A stretch of DNA of 64,000 nucleotides from Mucilaginibacter celer (GTDB taxonomy: Bacteria; Bacteroidota; Bacteroidia; Sphingobacteriales; Sphingobacteriaceae). Position numbers and translations under genes: made by a program. The notes under the pieces are model-generated. The model was not told the origin of the DNA. It did no database searches and saw nothing but the letters and a program-made list of their open reading frames with translations. The stretch covers positions 7,006,001 through 7,070,000 of the forward strand of contig NZ_CP032869.1 in NCBI RefSeq assembly GCF_003576455.2, in the 5' to 3' direction. Positions 8,820 to 16,244 of the stretch are shown in pieces (positions within the stretch are counted from its first letter, which is position 1; every line of letters starts with the position of its first letter).

Positions 8820-8998
8820 TCATTTAAAAAATTATGCGAAAATCCCTTTCTTTTGTTCGCTATCATAATGCAATCATTACCAGTTTATTGGATTTTATGT
8901 TTTTGAGGGCAGTTTATTAGTAAGTCTCGCTTAAGCGGCAATCATATAGTGAAAATAAAAATAACTTTTTTTCACTAATCAAGATCCGGGCAGATTAT

Positions 8999-9006
8999 TA
9001 TATTTG
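8999..9006 (+). promoter_or_regulatory. Putative -7 promoter element
   Basis: TATATTTG matches TAnnTTTG and lies 50 bases before the ATG at 9057. No clear -33 TTTG was found at the proper distance. Confidence 0.4.
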
Positions 9007-9056
9007 CCGATATTGTTTTTAAGTAACGGATAAACAACACCTATATTTATCTTAAA

Positions 9057-9323
9057 ATGCTTACTTCATTACAAAAATCTTTTTTAGAGGCGCGGGTTGT
9101 CCTGCCACGCCCTGCTGATTTCGATGAAGATGTCATTATCGTTTCAGTTGGCAATGAAAAATCTTTATTCAGTCACCGCCATGTCCGGGCAGCCGGCAAA
9201 TCTCACCATTTTGTATTCGTTAAGGAAGAATCAACAGGATGGGTGTGCGCTGATATCAAACTTCAGGAATGGATCGAGAGATATAATGCCGATGCTGAAA
9301 AACTATTACAGCATTTCGCGTAA
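9057..9323 (+). CDS. Hypothetical protein, 88 aa
   Basis: An unrecognised soluble protein, starting MLTSLQKSFLEARVVLPRPA and containing DFDEDVIIVSVGNEKSLFSH and HHFVFVKEESTGWVCADIKL. The alternation of short strands followed by a C-terminal helix (EWIERYNADAEKLLQHF) suggests a small alpha/beta domain. It has its own -7 box upstream and no close partner gene. Confidence 0.55.
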   Translation: MLTSLQKSFLEARVVLPRPADFDEDVIIVSVGNEKSLFSHRHVRAAGKSHHFVFVKEESTGWVCADIKLQEWIERYNADAEKLLQHFA

Positions 9324-9590
9324 GCATCGTTTATGCCTAGCTTTAGTAGAATTTCCCCGTGCGGAAGAAAATTAAGCTATTACGCGATGTGCCCGCGGCG
9401 ATTTTAATTTCCCACATAGGTTTCTATTGCGTAGATACGAGGTAATCCGTTGAAGCCCTACTTACTTTCACGAAAGAAACCTTATTTCCGGTCAGTGCGT
9501 AAAACCTAATTTACAATCCCTTTATCGCTGGCAAAGCCTACTCCTGCTTATTGAATCAGCAGCAGGTGGCTTAATCCGTTACGTCAGAAA

Positions 9591-9917
9591 ATGAAAGTTA
9601 TTAATGCTGTTTTCCATCCCTCTACCGACCCCTTTGTATCGGAAATTCAGGCGTATTGCAAAACGCTTGTTACGGGTACTACACCCGCGCTTTCCGGCAC
9701 ATACCATCTTAAAAAGCTTATCGAAGAACGGATAGCTGAAATCAATGCGAATCACAAAAACATAACGCTCCAATATCTTGAATTTGAAATATACATAGAT
9801 ACCACCGTTGAAATTTTTAACATGATTTTCGACAATGACCTGATAGTTGCCTCAGTTACCATCAGAAAAAGTGAATTTGAAAACGCCTTCCAACACCATG
9901 ACGATACGATCTTTTAG
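9591..9917 (+). CDS. Hypothetical protein, 108 aa
   Basis: An unrecognised soluble protein with a central helix (YHLKKLIEERIAEINANHKN) and hydrophobic strands (ITLQYLEFEIYI, DLIVASVTIRKSEF). It ends 4 bp inside the 3' end of the convergent XRE regulator gene. ATG 9591 is the first start in the frame. No homology can be asserted. Confidence 0.55.
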   Translation: MKVINAVFHPSTDPFVSEIQAYCKTLVTGTTPALSGTYHLKKLIEERIAEINANHKNITLQYLEFEIYIDTTVEIFNMIFDNDLIVASVTIRKSEFENAFQHHDDTIF

Positions 9918-10174
9918 GGGGTATGTTTTCCTTGCCTCGCAATAGGAGTAGGTGCCGGATAGTTGATTAACTCAGGAACGGTCATTTCCAGTAATTCGGC
10001 AATCATTAACAAGCGCTCCACCGTTAACGTACTGTTTCCAAGTTCCATTTTACTATAGGCATTCTGGCTTATTGAAAGTTTTGCAGCTATGTAAGCCTGG
10101 GAATAATTTTTCTTCTCTCTGATAAATCTGATCGTGTTAACGAGTGACTTAATCTTAGTATGTATCTCTTGCAT
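9914..10174 (-). CDS. XRE-family helix-turn-helix regulator, 86 aa
   Basis: A small DNA-binding protein consisting mainly of one Cro/C1-type HTH (about residues 12-66). Visible elements are IRFIREKKNYSQAYIAAKL, then SISQNAYSKMELGNSTLTVE, then RLLMIAELLEMTVPEL; the recognition helix is SQNAYSKME. The short tail has no partner domain. Such proteins usually repress neighbouring genes or act as antitoxins, but no toxin-like partner was identified here. It is convergent with the gene ending at 9917. Confidence 0.85.
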   Translation of the reverse strand: MQEIHTKIKSLVNTIRFIREKKNYSQAYIAAKLSISQNAYSKMELGNSTLTVERLLMIAELLEMTVPELINYPAPTPIARQGKHTP

Positions 10175-10400
10175 GAATTTTATTGCACCATGCGGCCCCC
10201 CTCGAAGGCGCCGCTATTACAGATTTTCCGCGTACAATTTTAGTGCCGCAGACAATCGCGGCTATGTTTAGTTTGTTATTTAATAAACCATCAACCGTTT
10301 TTCACAAAACGGGACATTTATTTCCCATTCCTACTATCAAAAATAATTTGCTCACGCAAAAGAACAAGGCATTCTATACACTAAAGATCCTCGGAAGCTT

Positions 10401-10673
10401 TTGCTATATGCCGAAAAGATTGCGCGTGAGATCGACAATCTATTGAACAAACCCATTAAATTCAGTCCTTACTGTTCGGAAATAACAATTAAAGGCAAAT
10501 CCCAACTCGAGTTTTATAGAGTCACGATGAAAAATCAGGGAATTGAAATCCTCCCGCCTGTACTGGAAAGAATCTTCGATAAAGCGCCCGATTTAAAACA
10601 AGAAGGGATTGATAGTGAAAAATTTTATGTGCTGGGTTTATATAGAGAACTTGGGCAGAAAGTAATCCACTAA
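10401..10673 (+). CDS. Hypothetical protein, 90 aa, start uncertain or 5' truncated
   Basis: Unrecognised. The frame reads LYAEKIAREIDNLLNKPIKF and continues with SEITIKGKSQLEFYRVTMKN, in a helix-strand arrangement, to a stop at 10671-10673. TTG 10401 is the first usable start, but coding-like sequence continues upstream to 10347 (HAKEQGILYTKDPRKL) where a stop lies before it and no ATG is available. The gene therefore either starts at an unusual codon or is the tail of a broken gene. It lies about 470 bases before the IS21 element. Confidence 0.45.
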   Translation: MLYAEKIAREIDNLLNKPIKFSPYCSEITIKGKSQLEFYRVTMKNQGIEILPPVLERIFDKAPDLKQEGIDSEKFYVLGLYRELGQKVIH

Positions 10674-11137
10674 ACGGAGCATTATTTACTATCACTCTAT
10701 TTTATAAGTAAACCTAAACAGGACTTTGAAAAAAATATCAGAAGCCGAATTTACTTTCATCGCGTGCAGCATAGTTCTTAATTTCGATGGCATCCGTAGC
10801 ATTCATCCTCAGGTCCAAAAAAGGTACTTATTTTCGTTTTTTAAAAGAAAAGGTGATCCCATGTTTCCAATATTTCTCTAAAGAAGCCATACTGAAAAGA
10901 TTGATCAAATGTAACAGAATTTTGAACTTGAAATTATTCATATCCTTTCTTTATTTTGAGATTCTTACGTGGAATTAAACGAAAAGTTGCAAGAGTCAAC
11001 GGTTAGATAAATTGCATGTTTGCTATAAGTTGTTGTGGGCGTCTAAGTGACCTTAAAATAGCGAAGAATCGTTGTAATTAGACATTCATCAGGAAAATAC
11101 CTGGCGAGAAACGCAGTTTTACTTATAACGTTATGCC
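10674..11137 (+). other. Intergenic, no gene seen, up to the IS21 insertion
   Basis: AT-rich sequence of about 460 bases. An open frame at 10787-10978 has a composition unlike its neighbours and no ribosome site, so I do not count it. The IS21 element entered at the right end of this gap. Confidence 0.45.
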
Positions 11138-11144
11138 TAATGCC
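11138..11144 (+). repeat. Target-site duplication, left copy
   Basis: TAATGCC directly precedes the TG end of the IS21 element and recurs directly after its CA end at 13743-13749. Seven bases is within the size known for IS21-family duplications. Confidence 0.85.
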
Positions 11145-11162
11145 TGGAGAATTCGCTGATAT

Positions 11163-11241
11163 TGACCACCTGATTTCGGAGGAAACTGACCACCGATTCC
11201 GCGGGAAAGTGACCACCTGATTCCGCGGGAAAGTGACCACC
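11163..11241 (+). repeat. Left-end transposase-binding repeats of IS21
   Basis: TGACCACC occurs at 11163, 11187, 11210 and 11234, spaced 24, 23 and 24 bp, separated by variants of TGATTCCGCGGGAAAG. Multiple terminal repeats of this kind are typical of IS21 ends and bind the IstA transposase. Confidence 0.85.
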
Positions 11242-11301
11242 CCGAACGAGCCACTTATGCTGTAGAAGCAGGCCTATTTTTGAGGTTTAACAACTTCACT
11301 A

Positions 11302-12852
11302 ATGGCCAACACTACGATAAGCATGAGTAAGATAAGACAGATCCTAAGGATGTACAGCCAGGGCCGCAGCAAGCTATCGATAGCGGCCCAGTCCGGCGTG
11401 TCACGCAATACCGCAAAGAAGTACCTTGTTGCGTTCGATGCCAGCGGCTTTACGTTCGAAGAGATCAATACCCTTAATGATAAAGAGCTGGAGGACTTCT
11501 TTGGCAAAAGCAGTGAACGCCCCCCGGACAAGCGCATGGTGGCCCTGCAGCGCTGTTTCCCGCAGATAGATAAAGAGTTAAAGCGTGTCGGCATGAACCG
11601 CCGCATCCTGTGGGAAGCTTATATCAAAGAGTTCCCTGACGGGTTCAAGTACACCCAGTTCTGCTTTTATTACAACCAGTGGAAAGCCCGCGTGAACCCC
11701 ACGATGCACCTGGATCATAAAGCCGGTGATAAGCTGTATGTGGACTTTGCCGGTGAAAAGCTAAGCATAACGGACAAGGATACCGGTGAGGTCATCGAGG
11801 CCGAGGTGTTCGTTGCTATCCTTGGTGCCAGTCAGCTAACTTACGTAGAAGCTGTGCTGAGCCAGCAGAAAGAAGACTTTATAGCAGCCTGCGAGAATGC
11901 CCTGCACTTTTATGGCGGCGTACCTGCCGCCATCGTTCCCGACAACCTGAAGGCTGCCGTTACCAAAAGCAACCGCTATGAGCCAACACTGAACGAGACC
12001 TTTGCCGACTTTGCCGACCATTACGGAACGACCATCTTACCAGCGAGGGCGTACCGCCCTCGCGACAAAGCACTGGTAGAAGGAGCTGTTAAGATCGTTT
12101 ACAGCCGTATCTACGCACCTGTTCGCAAAGAGGCCTATCATACCCTTGCAGAACTGAACACAGCGGTCAAAGCCGCTTTAGAAGCACATAACAGCCAGCC
12201 GCTGAAAGGCCGCAATTACAGCAGAAAGCTCCAGTTCGAGGAGATAGAACGCCAGGCTCTCTCGCCATTACCGGCATTACGTTATGAGTTCAAACGGCAG
12301 CACCAGGCCACCGTAATGAAGAACGGGCATGTTTGTCTTGGTATCGACAAACACTACTACAGCGTACCGTACCGCTTCATCGGCAGGAAGGTCAAACTGC
12401 TGTATTCCCGCACCAACGTAGAGGTCTATTACCACTACGAACGCATTGCCATGCACAGGCGTATCAAAAGCCCTTACAGCTATACTACGGATAAAGACCA
12501 CCTGGCTTCGACACACCGCTTTATGACCGAATGGACACCAGATAAGTTCCTGGAATGGGCGGCATCCATTCATGAGGATGTGAGGCTTTACATCCTGAAG
12601 ATACTGGACCGGAAGCAACACCCGGAACAAGCTTACCGCTCCTGTATCGGTATCCTCAGCCTGGCGCGTAAGGCAGGTAACGAAAGGCTGGCCAGCGCTT
12701 GCAGGCGTGCACTCGGTTATGGCGTTTATAACTACAAGACCATACAGCAGATACTGGAGAACAAGATGGACAGCTACGAGGATAGCTTATTTGCTGACGA
12801 ACTGCCTATGCCCAGCCATGACAATATCCGTGGAGAGAACTACTATAAATAA
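11302..12852 (+). CDS. istA: IS21 family transposase IstA
   Basis: A 516-residue DDE transposase that cuts and joins the IS ends. An N-terminal HTH (about 8-45, with SKLSIAAQSGVSRNTAKKYL) is followed by a linker and an rve-type catalytic core (about 140-310) with first acidic residue in LYVDFAGEKL, second in VPDNLKAAV and the Glu in DKALVEGAVK. The C-terminal domain includes the HVCLGIDKHYYSVPYRFIG stretch typical of IstA. The length is normal for the family and no frameshift is present. istB follows after 20 bp. Confidence 0.96.
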   Translation: MANTTISMSKIRQILRMYSQGRSKLSIAAQSGVSRNTAKKYLVAFDASGFTFEEINTLNDKELEDFFGKSSERPPDKRMVALQRCFPQIDKELKRVGMNRRILWEAYIKEFPDGFKYTQFCFYYNQWKARVNPTMHLDHKAGDKLYVDFAGEKLSITDKDTGEVIEAEVFVAILGASQLTYVEAVLSQQKEDFIAACENALHFYGGVPAAIVPDNLKAAVTKSNRYEPTLNETFADFADHYGTTILPARAYRPRDKALVEGAVKIVYSRIYAPVRKEAYHTLAELNTAVKAALEAHNSQPLKGRNYSRKLQFEEIERQALSPLPALRYEFKRQHQATVMKNGHVCLGIDKHYYSVPYRFIGRKVKLLYSRTNVEVYYHYERIAMHRRIKSPYSYTTDKDHLASTHRFMTEWTPDKFLEWAASIHEDVRLYILKILDRKQHPEQAYRSCIGILSLARKAGNERLASACRRALGYGVYNYKTIQQILENKMDSYEDSLFADELPMPSHDNIRGENYYK

Positions 12853-12872
12853 CCATTAATAAATAGATCGAT

Positions 12873-13634
12873 ATGAACACGAACACCTTGGACAAACTTC
12901 GCAAGCTGAAGTTCTTTGGCATGTACCATGCCTTTAAAAGCTGCCTGGAAACGGGCCAGACCGCTGAATACACTACTGATGAACTGCTGGCCCACCTGGT
13001 AGAGGCCGAATGGGACGACCGGCAGAACAGGCGCATAGAGCGTACGATCATGTATGCTAAGTTCCGCTATAAGGCCTCGGTAGAGAACATCCACTACCAT
13101 GCCGACCGTAGTATCGACCGCAATCAGGTAATGCGCCTGGCAGACTGCCACTTTATTGACCGGAATGAGAACCTGTTGATCACAGGCAGCACCGGTATCG
13201 GCAAAAGCTATATCGCTTCTGCTATCGGACACCAAGCCTGCATACTGGGTTACCGCGTGTTCTATGCCAGCACACCCAAGCTCTTTGCTAAGCTGAAGAT
13301 GGCTAAGGCAGATGGTTCCTATATGAAGGATGTCGCCAAACTGGAACGCCAGCAACTACTGATCCTGGATGACTTCGGTATACAGCCTTTTGATGCGCAG
13401 AGCAGGGCTGCACTGATGGAGATCATTGAGGACAGGCACGGTAAAACGTCATTGATCATTACCTCTCAACTGCCGGTCAGTAAATGGTATGAGGTCATTG
13501 GTGAAAAGACGATCGCTGATGCTATCCTTGACCGTATCGTGCATGATGCGCACCGGATGGAACTTAAGGGAGAGTCGATGAGAAAAAGAAGGCCGGCAGA
13601 GCCCGAAAAAAGCTATCTGCAAAACACACTTTAA
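12873..13634 (+). CDS. istB: IS21 helper ATPase IstB
   Basis: A 253-residue AAA+ ATPase related to DnaC, which assembles on target DNA and activates IstA. Walker A is GSTGIGKSYIASAIG (about residues 109-123) and Walker B is LLILDDFG (about 162-169), followed by the sensor stretch LIITSQLPVSKWYEVIGE. The N-terminal region starting MNTNTLDKLRKLKFFGMYHA is the usual IstB start. It lies 20 bp after istA, as expected for the istAB operon. Confidence 0.96.
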   Translation: MNTNTLDKLRKLKFFGMYHAFKSCLETGQTAEYTTDELLAHLVEAEWDDRQNRRIERTIMYAKFRYKASVENIHYHADRSIDRNQVMRLADCHFIDRNENLLITGSTGIGKSYIASAIGHQACILGYRVFYASTPKLFAKLKMAKADGSYMKDVAKLERQQLLILDDFGIQPFDAQSRAALMEIIEDRHGKTSLIITSQLPVSKWYEVIGEKTIADAILDRIVHDAHRMELKGESMRKRRPAEPEKSYLQNTL

Positions 13635-13742
13635 ATAACTACTTTTGACAACGCTTCTACAGCGTTCGCTGCGCTCGTTCGCCAGCACTTTAGGTGGTCA
13701 ATTTGCCACGGAATCACCTGGTCAACTTCTCCGTATTATACA

Positions 13743-13749
13743 TAATGCC
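13743..13749 (+). repeat. Target-site duplication, right copy
   Basis: TAATGCC directly follows the CA end of the IS21 element and matches the left copy at 11138-11144. Confidence 0.85.
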
Positions 13750-13825
13750 TTTCGTTCATGTATGATCTGCTGTAGAAAAAATATAATAGGGACTGAAATA
13801 TCAGCGAGCTTATATTGGATTTTTT

Positions 13826-14059
13826 TTATTTAAAATCAGAGAAAAAGTCCTGTGTATCAATGTTAAGTACCTCGAATAATGTAAACATATATTCTATCGA
13901 AAAATCTATAGAGGTCTCTTCGATATTCCTGAGCATGGCAACATCGATAGCCGTGAGTTCCGCCAGTTGCTCCAAACTTAAGGCTCTGTAATTTCGCTCA
14001 AGCGCTATCTTGCGCCCAAATTGTTCGCGATGTGCACGGGCTCTGGCTTGTTCGTTCAT
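13826..14059 (-). CDS. XRE-family helix-turn-helix protein, 77 aa
   Basis: A small HTH protein covering about residues 13-68: FGRKIALERNYRALSLEQLA, ELTAIDVAMLRNIEE and then FSIEYMFTLFEVLNIDTQDF. The turn and recognition helix are somewhat diverged from the XRE norm but the pattern is clear. A charged N-terminal arm (ARARAHREQ) could contact DNA. It lies beside the right end of the IS21 element and no partner gene is evident. Confidence 0.75.
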   Translation of the reverse strand: MNEQARARAHREQFGRKIALERNYRALSLEQLAELTAIDVAMLRNIEETSIDFSIEYMFTLFEVLNIDTQDFFSDFK

Positions 14060-14608
14060 AGAATAATATAAAACTCCGTAAAATTACAAATACAACCTGA
14101 AGTTGTAGCTGAAGGAAGGGTAAATATTTTAATGGAGGTGGGTAAGAGACAATAGAGACTAATACCGATAAACGTTTTGATGAGATATCGTTTAAGACAA
14201 TGAGGAGCACAGAAAGTGAGAGGAGAAGTTAGTGCCGAATTACATCGAGAAAGAACGATTCATAATTCGGCTGTTTATCCATGATGATGAGCATCGATTA
14301 TTATTGAATAAATATTGTTTTGCACGCTATCTTTTTATGAAATCGTGATCGCTCACAACAGCTTTGGGCTTCCTTGATTTCGCTTGAAAATTAAGCTTGA
14401 TGTTATTTTACCAGGCGAGGTGCGATAACTTGCCCAAACGTTATTTAAAGACTGTCTTGGACCATATGCGTTGTAGCTCAACATCCTGACATCTCGCCGC
14501 TTAAGCCTTTACAAACTTGATAAGATAATTCGCGGTTAGGAAGTAACAAACATTTGATCGTTTTAAAGGGATGCGCAACATTAGGCCTCTTCTTTTGTTG
14601 GTTAATTA
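14060..14608 (+). other. Intergenic, no gene seen
   Basis: About 550 bases between the XRE gene start and the DUF4385 gene. Frames here are short and interrupted; no clear -7 box, terminator or RNA gene was recognised. Confidence 0.45.
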
Positions 14609-15088
14609 ATGCAACAACCCAGCTACCTGAATTTCGATGCGTCGAAATACGCATGGAAATCCGATATTGACTATAAGAAATATCCTGAACGATATAAGGT
14701 GGGTAAAGGCGAACAAGGCGTCCTCATCTGTGAACCTTACAAAAGTGAGATCGGGAAATATTGGCGCTTTAAAACAAAAGCAATTGCTGAGAAAAGCAGC
14801 CAAAAAATCTATAATTTGTTTAATGAATACTTAGCGTCCGGCGATTTTGTAGGCGCAGATATGGCCCGGAAATACTTGCAGATGGGGTACACGCGGGCGC
14901 GTCGTTACGCGAATTACAGTGGAGGCAGGAAGTATGATGCGGCGCAGGATCACGTCTTGTTGGAACGGGGCACGGGTGATCTGGAAAAAGCAGATGCGGC
15001 TAAAGTATTTTATGCCAGATGGAAAGCAGCGGAGGCGAATGAAGTTTACGCTGCCATGAAAAAGGATTGGAAGCATGCGAGGGGTTAA
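14609..15088 (+). CDS. DUF4385 family protein
   Basis: A 159-residue protein. The family pattern is plain: ERYKVGKGEQGVLICEPYKS, YWRFKTKAIAEKSSQKIYNL, then DFVGADMARKYLQMGYTRAR followed by RYANYSGGRKYD. The biochemical role of DUF4385 is unknown to me. The C-terminal 40 residues are helical and charged. Its 3' end overlaps the start of the DUF2256 gene by 14 bp, so the two are translated together. I start it at ATG 14609, after a T-rich leader. Confidence 0.85.
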   Translation: MQQPSYLNFDASKYAWKSDIDYKKYPERYKVGKGEQGVLICEPYKSEIGKYWRFKTKAIAEKSSQKIYNLFNEYLASGDFVGADMARKYLQMGYTRARRYANYSGGRKYDAAQDHVLLERGTGDLEKADAAKVFYARWKAAEANEVYAAMKKDWKHARG

Positions 15089-15218
15089 AAGGGAAAATTT
15101 ACCACAAAAGATATGTACTACATGCGGCAAACCCTTTGTTTGGCGCAAAAAGTGGGAAAAAGTTTGGGAAAAAGTTAAATACTGTTCGGAGAAATGCAGA
15201 CGGAACAAAACCCAATGA
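15075..15218 (+). CDS. DUF2256 family mini-protein (zinc-finger-like), 47 aa
   Basis: A very short gene with family signature NLPQKICTTCGKPFVWRKKW followed by YCSEKCRR: four cysteines in two pairs (Cys14/Cys17 and Cys37/Cys41) likely bind one zinc. The function is unknown; DUF2256 genes are, as I recall, often found next to photolyase/cryptochrome genes. It starts within the DUF4385 gene and its stop overlaps the start of the next gene (ATGA), giving a tight three-gene operon. Confidence 0.88.
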   Translation: MRGVKRENLPQKICTTCGKPFVWRKKWEKVWEKVKYCSEKCRRNKTQ

Positions 15219-15706
15219 TATTGACCCTTAGGCTGGATGAGAAAAGCCAGGCATTCTTTAATGAATTGCGGATGAGGTATTTCCCACCGGAGCGGAATTT
15301 TCTCAAAGCACATTTGACTTTATTTCACCAGTTGCCGAATGAAGCGGATACGCCGAAATATTTCAGCAGTTTACGATACAACGCTTTTGATGTGGAGGTT
15401 ACCGGCTTGCGTCACCTCGGCGCAGGTGTGGCTTACGAAATTGATTCGGGAGAATTGCAGGAGTTTCATCGGAAATTAAGCCAATATTTTCACAAGGTGT
15501 TAATTCCGCAGGACCGGCAACCATTCAAACCCCACATTACCATTCAAAATAAAGTGACGCCGGCGGCATCCAAAGATTTGCTGACCGAGCTAATGGGGAA
15601 TTTCAAACCATTTACGGTCACGGCCACCGGACTTGACTTATGGGAGTATCTGGGAGGTCCATGGCGTCACAGTTCAAGTTATCATTTTTTTAAAGTGAAT
15701 CATTAG
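15215..15706 (+). CDS. 2H phosphoesterase / 2'-5' RNA ligase-like protein
   Basis: A 163-residue protein with the two H-x-T/S motifs of the 2H superfamily: HLTLFHQL (about residue 35) and HITIQNKV (about residue 103). These enzymes act on 2'-5' or cyclic phosphodiester bonds of RNA or nucleotides; the substrate here is unknown. I start it at ATG 15215, which overlaps the DUF2256 stop; the frame is open 21 bases further upstream but translational coupling favours the later start. It is the last gene of the three-gene operon. Confidence 0.88.
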   Translation: MILTLRLDEKSQAFFNELRMRYFPPERNFLKAHLTLFHQLPNEADTPKYFSSLRYNAFDVEVTGLRHLGAGVAYEIDSGELQEFHRKLSQYFHKVLIPQDRQPFKPHITIQNKVTPAASKDLLTELMGNFKPFTVTATGLDLWEYLGGPWRHSSSYHFFKVNH

Positions 15707-16244
15707 TGAATCTCCTGATTTCAAACAGTGAAACGAAACGTAAAAGAACACTGTAATCCTATTACAAATTTAATTCCCATCTCGTCTTCTTACAAGACAT
15801 GCAACGATATCGTTTCAAGGGAAGCCAGAATAGTAAAGTTTTCATGAGCAGGGTTCGTGGCACACGCTTAAGCGATGAACGGGTATTTTTCCCACATAGA
15901 CAACCTGGGCTTACTTTGGGTGGTGTAGGATATAAGTCAACGATCATGATAGGGGATGTTATTTCCGCTCATCATTTGGTTTAATCAGTTATTCAAAATT
16001 AAGTACTAACGGTTGTTTTTTCAAAATGAAATTATAGAAACCCAATTAATGATCATTTATAACTATACCCAGCGGCTTGGATTTCAATTTGCTGTATTTG
16101 ATGCCTGGGCTATTTTATCTATTAAATTTTCGTTTTAATATAAATATTTTCAAACAATTTAAGAATAGTTCCGTTTTTTGATAAACAAGATTGATAGACC
16201 TGGATACCCAATTAGTCTCAGGGGGTATGATTTAACCGGAAAAT
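15707..16244 (+). other. Intergenic before the catalase gene, no gene seen
   Basis: About 540 bases. A 61-codon frame at 15799-15984 is present on the plus strand with an equal one opposite; neither has a supportive start site, so both are left out. The right part is AT-rich and should contain the catalase promoter, but no perfect -7 box was identified. Confidence 0.4.

Larger units (their letters stand above)
11145..13742 (+). mobile_element. Complete IS21-family insertion sequence (2598 bp)
   Basis: The element begins TGGAGAATT and ends TTATACA (TG...CA ends). It contains istA and istB and is flanked by a 7-bp direct repeat, TAATGCC. The outer 23 bases of the two ends match at about 16 positions when one is inverted. 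Both ends carry repeated TGACCACC boxes at about 24-bp spacing: four at the left (11163-11241) and two in inverse orientation at the right (GGTGGTCA at 13693-13700 and CCTGGTCA at 13717-13724). Both genes are intact, so the copy looks recent and possibly active. It did not interrupt an identifiable gene. Confidence 0.93.

Noticed and set aside
10183..10446. 87-codon frame before the hypothetical gene at 10401
   Set aside because: The composition is not protein-like, and it overlaps a better frame that continues to 10673.
11163..11241. Four evenly spaced repeats that look like a tiny CRISPR array
   Set aside because: The repeats are the IS21 end boxes with near-identical intervening sequence, and no cas gene is present.
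13645..13833. 62-codon frame across the IS21 right end
   Set aside because: It runs through the terminal repeats and the target duplication, so it is not a gene.
15799..15984. 61-codon frame with an equal one opposite
   Set aside because: No ribosome site or pattern; both strands equally open suggests chance.
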